Shown piece by piece: positions 55,764-64,000 of a stretch of 64,000 bases of DNA. Both the position numbers and the translations under genes were made by a program. Under the pieces are notes generated by a model. The model did no database searches, was not told where the DNA came from, and saw nothing but the letters and a program-made list of their open reading frames with translations. This stretch comes from Plantago major (taxonomy: Eukaryota; Streptophyta; Magnoliopsida; Lamiales; Plantaginaceae): the NCBI GenBank assembly GCA_026545765.1, contig CM048839.1, forward strand, positions 59,827,677-59,891,676, given 5' to 3'. Positions within the stretch are counted from its first letter, which is position 1. Every line of letters starts with the position of its first letter.

Positions 55764-58700
55764 GAATGCCTCCTGGACTAAAGCACAATGGCTATTTGAT
55801 AGTGGATGCGGAAAGCACATGACATGAGACAAAGCAAATCTGGTTGATTACAAAGCTTGCAACACAGGACCATATATCAGATTTGCTGGAGGAGAATTAA
55901 ATCCCTCTCTGGAATTTCGCAACGTCAAATTGGGGACTTTAACAATCACTGACGTATTACATGTTAAGGATTTGAAATATAATCTATTTAGCATGAGCCA
56001 GTTTGCAGACAAGGGTTTTACTATAAAATTCAAAGCTAAATACTGCAAACTAATTGACAATGAGTCAAAGGCATAGCCTTAGTTGGTCGTGAAAAGGCGC
56101 CTTTATGTTGCCGATTGGGCATCCGCCACAATCAAGAATGTCTCATGGTGAGTCAATCTGGTCACATGTAAGAGCACTGGTTATGGCACATAAGAATGAG
56201 TCACTTGAACTTCAAAACTCTGAATAGACTTGCCAAGAAAGAGTTAGTGGTTGGCCTTCCCAGAACATCTTTCAGAAAGGAAGGTATCTGTTCTGCCTGT
56301 CAGATGGGGAAACAATCTAAGATCTCTTTCAAGTCCAAGATCGACACTCTGAAGTTAGACCAACGCAACTTTTACACATGGATCTTTTGAATCATCTGTA
56401 ACTAGTTATGCACGAAAGAAGTATGTTACGTTATCAGATGACTTCTCAAGATTCACTGGGTCTTTTCAAACAAAAATCTGATGCCGTGGTGGAGATACCA
56501 AACTTGTCGAAAAAGCTTGAAGTCATGAAAATGACAAGGTATCTCGCAATCGTATCGCACTGTGGTAATCGAGTTTGTCAACCAGTACATAAAGGAGTTT
56601 TGTACCTGCAAAGGTATACAATACCAACTTTCCTCTGTAAGAATACCTCAACAAAATGGTGTTGTAGAAAGGAAAAACAGAACCCTTAAAGAAGCTGCAA
56701 GGACAATGCTAGCTGACACTGAAATAAGTGAAATTTATTGGGTTGAAGCTGTAAACACAGCCTGCTACACTCAAAACAGATGTTTGATAAACAAACACCA
56801 TGACAAGACCCCCTATGAAATCTTGGTTGGTAGACCCCCTAATATCAAACATCTAAGAGTATTTGGTTGTAGATGTTTTGTTTTAAACAATGGGAAAGAT
56901 TATTTGAGAACATTTCAACCAAAGGTAGATGAAGGTGTTTTTCTTGGTTATTCCACAGATATCAAAGCCTACAGAGTTTACAACAAAAGAACAAAGAAAA
57001 TTGAAAAATCAATTCATGTTGTATTCTATGAAGGAAATAAGAAAACACCTCCTAATGATGAACTCTCAGAAAAGTTCAAAGAACTATTACTGAGGGATTC
57101 TAAAGAAGAATCCTCAGAAAGGAGAAACATCATTATGGAAAGTGAGGATGACTGTGACGTAGAAAAGCTTGAATTGCCTAGTAACAACAAGATGACTCAC
57201 AGACATGATGAGGAATTTCCTAAGAGTTTTCCAGAAATGGAGCAGGTTACTGAGAACCTTCATCATGAAGAGGTATCTGAAAATAAGAATGCTGAAATGC
57301 ATGTTCCAGATATCTCTAACACTGAAAAAGTGTCAGATATCCATGACATTTCCCATATGTCAGATATCTCAGATACTGAAAAAGTATCAAATCAAAATCT
57401 TAGTGATTCACATTCAGATCACGTGGATATTGATCCTACTAGCACTAAACCTATGATGAGATGGATCAAAGATCATCCTGCAAAGGATATAATTGGACAA
57501 ATTAATCAGGGTGTTAGGACTAGGAGAGCAATATCTGAAGATGCTAACTCTCTCTTTGGATGTTTCATCTCGAATATTGAACCTAAAAATATAGAAGAAG
57601 CATTAGGAGACCAAGACTGGATCTCTGCAATGCAAGAAGAGTTGGATCAATTTGAGAGAAACAAAGTCTGGAAACTAGTTCCATTTATAGAAGGAATATC
57701 TGTGATTGGAACTAAATGGGTTTTAAGAAACAAGATGAATGAATCTGGTGAAATAACCAGAAACAAAGCAAGATTGGTTGCCAAGGGATTTACCCAGACT
57801 GAAGGCTTAGATTTTGACGAGTCATATGCACCAGTTGCCAGATTGGATGCAATAAGACTCTTTCTAGCCTTTGCAGCTCATGAAGATTTCGAAGTTTATC
57901 AGATGGATGTCAAAAGTGTATTCTTAAACGGTGAACTTGCAGAAGAAGTTTATGTTGAGCAACCACCTGGCTTTGAAGTTTCCTCAGAAAGTAAAATGGT
58001 CTATAAACTACAGAAAGCTCTGTATGGACTAAAACAGGCTCCAAGAGCATGGTATGACACTTTGGCCAAGTACCTTCTGGAAAGTGATTTCAAGAAAGGT
58101 GAAGTTGATAAAACTTTATTTACCTTAAATCATGACGGGAAACTATTCTTAGTTCAAGTATATGTTGATGACATCATATTTGGATCTAAGGACAAGCAAC
58201 TTTGTAATGACTTTGCAAATCTCATGAAAAGCAAGTTTGAGATGAGCATGATGGGAGAAATGAATTATTTCCTAGGATTGCAAGTCAAGCAACTCAATGA
58301 TGGAATATTCATTAGTCAAACAAAGTATGCAAAAGATATGCTCACAAAATTCAATCTTAAGCCTTCTGAAAAGAATGCTAAGATATCTATGAGCATTGGA
58401 ACCAAAATGACCTATACTAAATCAGATAAGAGTGTTGAAGAACATAAGTATAGGAAATTGATAGGTTCACTACTTTACCTCACTGCAAGTAGACCTGATA
58501 TTCAATATGCCGTTGGAGTATGTACTAGATTTCAGACAAATCCAATGCAAACACACTACAACATTGCTATGAAAATATTAAGGTATGTAAAAGGTACAGT
58601 AGTTGTAGGATTGTGGTATCCTAAAGAAAGTGGATTGAGTTTAGCTGGGTACTCAGACGCTGATTATCTTTGGATCAACGCTGATAGGAAAAGCACCTCA

Positions 58701-59114
58701 GGAACTTGTCAGTTTCTGGGTACTAGACTTATCTCATGGTTTAGCAAGAAGCAAAACTCAATTGCAACTTCTACCATAGAGGCTGAATATATTGCTGCTG
58801 GTTGTTGTGCAACACAAATTCTGTGGATACAACAACAACTTAAAGACTATGGACTCGATGAGAAGAAAACTCCCATTTTCTGTGACAACACAAGTGCTAT
58901 TGCGATTACACAGAATCCTAAATTTCATGCCAGAACAAAGCACATTGATGTTAGACATCACTTCATCAGAGACCATGTTGAAAAGGGCAATATAGAGATA
59001 CTCAAGATTGGCACTGAAGACCTACTTGCAGATATCTTCACTAAGCCACTACAAGAAAGTAGATTCTTAGCCTTAAGACATAGTCTTGGACTAATGGAAC
59101 TACCAATGAACTGA
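55764..59114 (+). pseudogene. pol: pol of element E, with intact RT/RNase H
   Basis: Protease at 55790-56075 (DSGCGKHMT) is frameshifted at its end. Integrase zinc-binding part 56140-56350, core scrambled by small indels at 56340-56570. From 56562 one frame of 850 codons is open: end of integrase core with catalytic Glu (NGVVERKN), integrase C-terminus, RT with YVDD at 58161-58172, and RNase H to TGA at 59112-59114. RNase H has a local change: SDADYAGS of the sisters is SDADYLWI here (about 58660). This is the best preserved polymerase in the window. Confidence 0.9.
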
Positions 59115-59125
59115 AAAAGTTCAGG

Positions 59126-59338
59126 TACCTGGAACGGGCAACCAGAGAAGAGGTATCTAGAACGGGCATCTAGAGAAGAGGTATCTGGAATGGGCAACCA
59201 GAGAAGAGGTATCTGGAACGGGTATCCAGAAAAGAGAAAAGAGAAAAGAGAAAACTGGAACGGGTATCCAGAAGTCAAAAGGGCTAAAAAGCAAAAAGAT
59301 AGCTTAAGATCTCTGAGATGGGAACTCAGATATCTGAA
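59126..59338 (+). repeat. Hairpin array between pol and ORF3, element E
   Basis: Six hairpins about 28 bases apart: CTGG-AACGGGCAA-CCAG; TCTAGA-ACGGGCA-TCTAGA; TCTGG-AATGGGCAA-CCAGA; TCTGGA-ACGGGTA-TCCAGA; CTGGA-ACGGGTA-TCCAG; TCTGAG-ATGGGAA-CTCAGA. Units are separated by GAAGAGGTA or AAAAGAG runs. Paired stem changes are visible within the array itself. Confidence 0.8.
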
Positions 59339-59977
59339 TCAATCTGCAAACGGAGAACACAAAGGAGAATAGTACAACTATCTGCAGTCAACTACTCTCT
59401 TGAAATTTGCATTGTTTCTATCTTGATGAAAAACTTGGAAAAATCCTAAGTATAAGACAGATTCAGATGCAAACAGTGTTCTTGGTCATACAAAGACGCG
59501 ATTCAGATAGCTAGTAGCCAAAATTCATTAAATGGGTACAATTACACTTGTTGATTGTGATCATTGCTGAAGAAGCAATGGTGACCCTTGATGAAATTAA
59601 GCGATTGATCTGTACGGTGGAAATTAATTCACAGTAAATAGTGGACTGTTGAAATTCAGACATGGCCCACTAAGCATTTAATGCCGAACTAGCTTTTGCT
59701 CATGCCTGCATGCAAATCACAGATACGTACACACAAAATCAATTTGTATGTATTTGTCTGTTGGGATTCAACTGCTATATATATAGGATTTTGGCATAGG
59801 AAATCACTTTTGCCTAATCCGAAAACTCATCTTGCACAACAATAGCAAATCCTTCTCTTGATTCTCTGCAAAACCTTCTACAATCTCTGCAAATCAAGAT
59901 TAAGTTTTTGTGCAAAGAATTACTGAATCAAATCTCTTTTCAAACACCAATTTCAAATCCCTACACTATATAAAGAG
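59339..59977 (+). promoter_or_regulatory. Leader and candidate internal promoter of ORF3, element E
   Basis: TATATATATA at 59776-59785 followed by GGATTTTGGC, then a CT-rich leader of about 190 bases, then CTATATAAAGAGATGG at the ATG. Colinear with B. No gene. Confidence 0.45.
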
Positions 59978-62900
59978 ATGGCCCCTAAAAGTTCAACCAC
60001 ACTGAAATCTCAATCCTCCACTGGTACTGCTGAAAAGCAAGCACCAGAGTTGGTTATTGTGAACAACCAACTGGTAGGAGATTTTAATCCTGACCATTGG
60101 ACTTCAAGTCACAGAATGATTTGGGGTGGTGCCATGGTTGAGGAATACCTCTCTGCTGCAATAGAGAACCAAACCGACAGAAAATTGATTCTTGACATGC
60201 TTGAAGGCACAAATCAAGGGTTTTCTATCTGCTCGCCCAAGTGGAATTTCATCACTCGATGTGTTGGAATTTTACAACAACTCAGTCCAAGGAAAAGAAA
60301 TCCTTCTGGACTTGACAACTTTCTGTAAGTTGTTTGAGTTTCAAAATCTTGGAAAGGATTTTGAAATAAACACCAAGGATGATGAACTCCTTGAAGGTGT
60401 TAAAGAACTTTACAGTGATGTGTGTGATCTTGAAAAATCAGATACACCCACTGAGTTCAAGCTTGCTGACATCCGAACCAGACATCTGTTGGTTCACTGG
60501 GATGTACTAGTTTGCATTCTTCACAGATGCTTTGATGGTCTACAAGGAGGTGCTGACCAGATAAGCCAAGAACGGTGGATGATGATGTTCTTGCTGAATC
60601 AACGAGACAAAAGGCTGGAAAACCCTTTTAACTGGGGAAAGTACGCCTTTCTGAAGTTCGTGAAGAAGATTCAAGGCTTCGAGCCTAAGATTACCAAAGG
60701 ACTAGCTGAGCCAAAGGCCACAGTAGGTTATGGTCTGAAGATATGCTACTTGCTGGAAAAGCTTGGCATTGAGCTCAGAGAGCCGAATAGCCAACAAAGA
60801 ACCTACTCTACAAATATGAGTATACAAACTTGATGAAAAAGGTTACTGGGTCTCAGAAAGGTTGTAAGAAGCGAAAGTCTGAAAAGGTATCTGAAGAAAA
60901 GGTTGCGACCAAGAAGCCCAGAACTTCAAGAAAGAAGTCTGCTGGCAAATCAGAAGATACACCCAAAGAGGTTGTCGATTCTCAGATATCTGCAGGCATT
61001 GCCGATGAACTGATAAAGGCAGATGAACTCATCAATGCTGCAAAAGAGTTATCAACTACGGAACAAGTAGACTCAGCAAGAGAAAGTGCTTTCAGAAATG
61101 TTGCGACTAATGCAGAAAGCCTTGCTGATGAACTCATAAATGCTGCCAAAAGTGGTGAAAAACACCAAGCCCTATCTGCAGAAACCGTAGGAATAATGGA
61201 CCAATCAGTTCCCAATGCTGATGAGAGCTCTGACGATGAAGATGATGAACTGGTCATCTCTCAAGTCCTAGAAAGAACAAAGAGGGCTAAGGTTACTGAA
61301 ACAGTAACTAGTGATAAGGTATCTGAAGAAGAACCTACACCATAGGTTGCTGAACCTATAGCAAAGGTTGTTGGTGCAAACACTTCATCAGGGAATATTT
61401 CTCTTGCACAACTTCAAAAAGCCCTGATGAGTGGTATCTTAGTGCTGGCAGATGCTGATGGAATCGCCACATCTAAAAGTCTGGAAGAACGTTCAAGTGA
61501 TCAATCTTCTGCTTCCAGACAACCACAACAACCACAACCACAACAGCCACAAGTGGTTGATGAAATGGTAAATGAACTCCATTTCGACTTACCAGCAATG
61601 CAGTATGCTGAAGAAAATCCTACAAAAGAGCAGGTTCCCCAACTCACTGAGAGGGATCAAACTGAGATATCTCCTCAGAATGATCAACCAGGGGAGGCAA
61701 CTGAGTTGCATACTCAGGAAAGGTGTGAAGTACCAGAAACTTCAAGCAAAGAAACTACACTGGGACAAGAAGACCAAAGTATAGAAAGGTCACAAGTTCC
61801 AGAGACCAATCAGCCTGAAATTGCTCAGGTAGATGACTGGTTTAACTCTTATCTTGTGAACATTTTATGCTTATAAATCTTGTCACTCATAGAATTTCTT
61901 TGTTACAGGCTGAGTTAGAAATGCAGAAACAAGAGGAAGATGAGAAGCTTGCCTCAGATACTGAAAAAGAGGTCCCTTCAACCTCAACTCTTGAGAAATC
62001 TGAGCCTGTGCCACAGGTAAATGATTCTTAAAGAGAACTAATTTTTCAGTAAAAATGTTTATGTGCTCATTCATGTTAAATGTTTCAAACAGGCTCCAAC
62101 TGAGAAGGAAGAAGATAAGGCAGAAATGCCAGAGACAAATCCAGAGACCAACAAGGTTTCTGAAGAATACATCACTGAGCCTTCAAACTGGGAGGTATAT
62201 GACAATCAAGTGACAAGAATTCTTCATCTTGGGTTATCTTTTATCTCTTCTAATATTCAATACTTTCTACTTACAGGCTATTTCAGAAGTAGAAATGCAA
62301 GGGGATAAAGTTGCGACTTCCCCTGCATCAATGGAAATTGATGAAGCCCCCAAGGCAACATCACTCGAAAGAACACCAGAAACTGCACAAGTTTCTGAGA
62401 AAAATGAATCTGAGCTTCCTTTTGAGGAAGTAAGGAGCACGTATCAGAATTCATTAAAAGCATGTTTTTGCATAGATTCTTTCAAACTATTTCCTAAGTA
62501 TTGTATTTCTCTCAGGATCAAGAAAGAAAGGTTGCTGAGGACCAGACTTCAAAGTCTCCACCTTACAACAAGATATCTGAGACACCAATTGTCTCAGTAG
62601 TCCAAGTCTCTGAGCCTGATTTTCATACTCAAGTAACTCAGAAACTAAACTACACTTATACTCAGATGTCTACAAAAGTTTTGAAACTCGCTCAAAACTC
62701 TTTCTTTCAGGCTCAAACAGATGCAAAGCAGGTTCCCATTGAAGAAACAAGGGACCTACTTCACTTCTTCAAAGCTCACACCCTGCCAAAGCATATCCAA
62801 TGCTTCAAGAAATGGCAGAAGTTAAGGTGCTCTGATCTCTCTGAAATATTGAGAATCACAGATCAACCAATCAGACGAGCACGATCTCTTGACTTGGAGA

Positions 62901-63169
62901 CATATATCCATGCAATGTTCCCTACCGAACAGTACACAGTTGCGACCTTATTGCATAAGGATTTCTCCAAAGAAGTGGCGCATAGTTGGATACATGCCTT
63001 TGAACAGGGGAAAGTACTTCTGGGTCAAATATTTTCTGCGGAAGAATCACAAGCTTGGCAAGAGTTACCATGAAATATGTGACTTATCCAGAAAGACAGA
63101 GCTCTCTGTCAGAAGGATTCTTTATGACTATGTCCAAGAATGCAGAAAAGTGGATGATCATGTGAACTG
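59978..63169 (+). pseudogene. ORF3 of element E with introns and an internal deletion
   Basis: ATG at 59978. The N-terminal domain has a frameshift near 60205 and an in-frame loss of about 20 codons after LEFYNN. It continues open from 60192 to about 60790, then frameshifts. Basic patch KKPRTSRKKSAGK and DELI repeats at 60830-61160, a stop near 61343, Gln/Pro-rich part to 61828. Five introns follow. The last exon from 62711 has LPKHIQCFKKWQ and HAMFPTEQYT, then jumps at about 63006 from the AFEQ position directly to the C-terminal block (GKYFWVKYF in another frame), omitting about 2.3 kb present in B. Confidence 0.75.
61829..62710 (+). other. Intron-exon cluster of ORF3, element E
   Basis: Introns (GT-AG): 61829-61908, 62017-62092, 62195-62276, 62430-62515, 62633-62710 (80, 76, 82, 86, 78 bp). 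Exons: 61909-62016, 62093-62194, 62277-62429, 62516-62632 (108, 102, 153, 117 bases), the same lengths as in B, all in phase 0 and without stops. Confidence 0.85.
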
Positions 63170-63603
63170 ATCCAGAAAGGGGTGTTGAAGAACTTGAGGT
63201 ATCTAAACCCAAGTTGTGTTTCTGAAGACTTGAAGACTAGTAACATTAGAATACTCTCTTGGAGTTTGGACTCTCCTTTGTTCTAATTTACTTAGTTTTT
63301 TTTATTACTTTTTGTAATCTTGCTGATTGTTTTTGAAATTCTATATCTGTAAAAGTTGCATCTTACTCTGTAAACTATACCTATCTGAAGATCATACTCT
63401 CAGATACATTTTAATAGATGACAACTGATCAGCAAAGATCACTTCTTGTGATTTGGTTGATGTTTACTTTCTGCACTTAATTCAACTAAAATTGAATATC
63501 ATTTGAAATGATTAAGTTGTGGATTGTTTTCTCTTCCAGGATTACAATTTTGTAATAGGACTTGAAAGATAGTCATGGATGACTGATCAAAAAGGGGGAA
63601 ATT
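63170..63603 (+). other. 3' noncoding region and polypurine tract of element E
   Basis: Noncoding, similar to 36964-37362. Polypurine tract AAAAAGGGGGAA at 63589-63600. Confidence 0.8.
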
Positions 63604-64000
63604 TGTTAGGAATATCTGTTAGTTTTTTGATCACTCATCACATGTTCTTATCTTAGCCATAAAGGTGATTAAGTGCCCTTGGTTCACTTGAACATTGTAA
63701 AAGAGGAAATCACTGAGTATGATTAGTCTAGTAAATCTTGTATTAGGATTATAGGTCTCTGAGTGTAATGTTTATTTCAAGAAGACCATGAAGATCAATC
63801 CTAGCAATGGAGCTTTTCCAAAGATTAGAAGACTAGAGATTGCACAAGGTTTATGAAGACACAAAGGTTTTGTCTAACTCAGAAAGACTATGTCCTTAAT
63901 CCTTTCTTGAGTATATTAACTTATTTTCGGGATATGATTCTGAACATATGACATCATGAGTATGGAGCATGCAAGCCATCAGAAAGGCTCATGTATCCGT
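63604..64000 (+). repeat. 3' LTR of element E, first 397 bases
   Basis: Starts TGTTAGGAATATCTGTTAG and matches the solo LTR at 42370 (TTTTTTGATCACTCATCAC, TTATCTTAGCCA) much better than E's own 5' LTR. The rest lies outside the window. Confidence 0.85.

Larger units (their letters stand above)
51390..64000 (+). mobile_element. Copia SIRE-like element E (3' end outside window)
   Basis: LTR, perfect primer site, gag, pol, hairpin spacer, ORF3 with introns, polypurine tract and the start of a 3' LTR. It is inserted in ORF3 of D. If the LTR starts at 51390 the expected target duplication is GATAG (51385-51389). The 5' LTR is B-like and the 3' LTR belongs to the solo-LTR subfamily (42370), so the element is a mosaic. 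Confidence 0.9.

Noticed and set aside
1-64000. Host genes, tRNA or rRNA genes
   Set aside because: I found no coding or RNA sequence that is not explained by retroelements.

Overview
This is plant nuclear DNA, almost certainly from a eudicot, consisting entirely of nested LTR retrotransposons. I see no host gene, rRNA, tRNA or CRISPR array. The evidence is Ty1/copia polyproteins of the SIRE/Maximus type with initiator tRNA-Met primer-binding sites (TGGTATCAGAGC). Ty3-type Athila/Tat-like LTRs, one with a TGGCGCC primer site, are also present. The species cannot be named from the sequence.

Layout. 1-7974 is an old layer of Ty3-type debris: an LTR tail, a minus-strand gag scrap, LTR1 (1211-2420) with a decayed internal region, a solo LTR (4145-5403, target duplication ACTTG) and a minus-strand LTR (6232-7527). 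Copia element A (7975-38977) is inserted in the 3' part of that minus-strand element, which continues at 38978-40633 with a protease. Element B (14666-29808) sits inside A, exactly after the YVDD codons of A's reverse transcriptase, flanked by ATGAC. At 40641 a plus-strand Athila-like LTR, primer site and gag begin; that gag holds a copia solo LTR (42370-43500, duplication GATTC). At about 43656 it is fused to a 5'-truncated copia element D (to 51389). D's third ORF carries an unrelated LTR-like insertion and is then interrupted by element E (51390 to beyond the window).

The copia family is about 15-16 kb per element: LTR of 1.5-1.7 kb, gag, a conserved TAA, pol (protease, integrase, reverse transcriptase, RNase H), a spacer of small hairpins, then a very large third ORF (ORF3, over 5 kb). 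The main observation is that ORF3 holds five short GT-AG introns (76-89 bp), all in phase 0, separating four small exons of 34-52 codons. The same architecture appears in A, B and E. Two sets of repeated hairpins with compensatory stem changes also stand out: an array of two to four double-stem hairpins inside every sufficiently complete LTR, and an array with a seven-base loop (about RYGGGNA) between pol and ORF3.

All copies carry frameshifts or stops, so the CDS-like features are given as pseudogenes. The most intact frame is the 850-codon integrase/RT/RNase H stretch of element E (56562-59114). E's two LTR ends belong to different subfamilies, so E looks like a recombinant.
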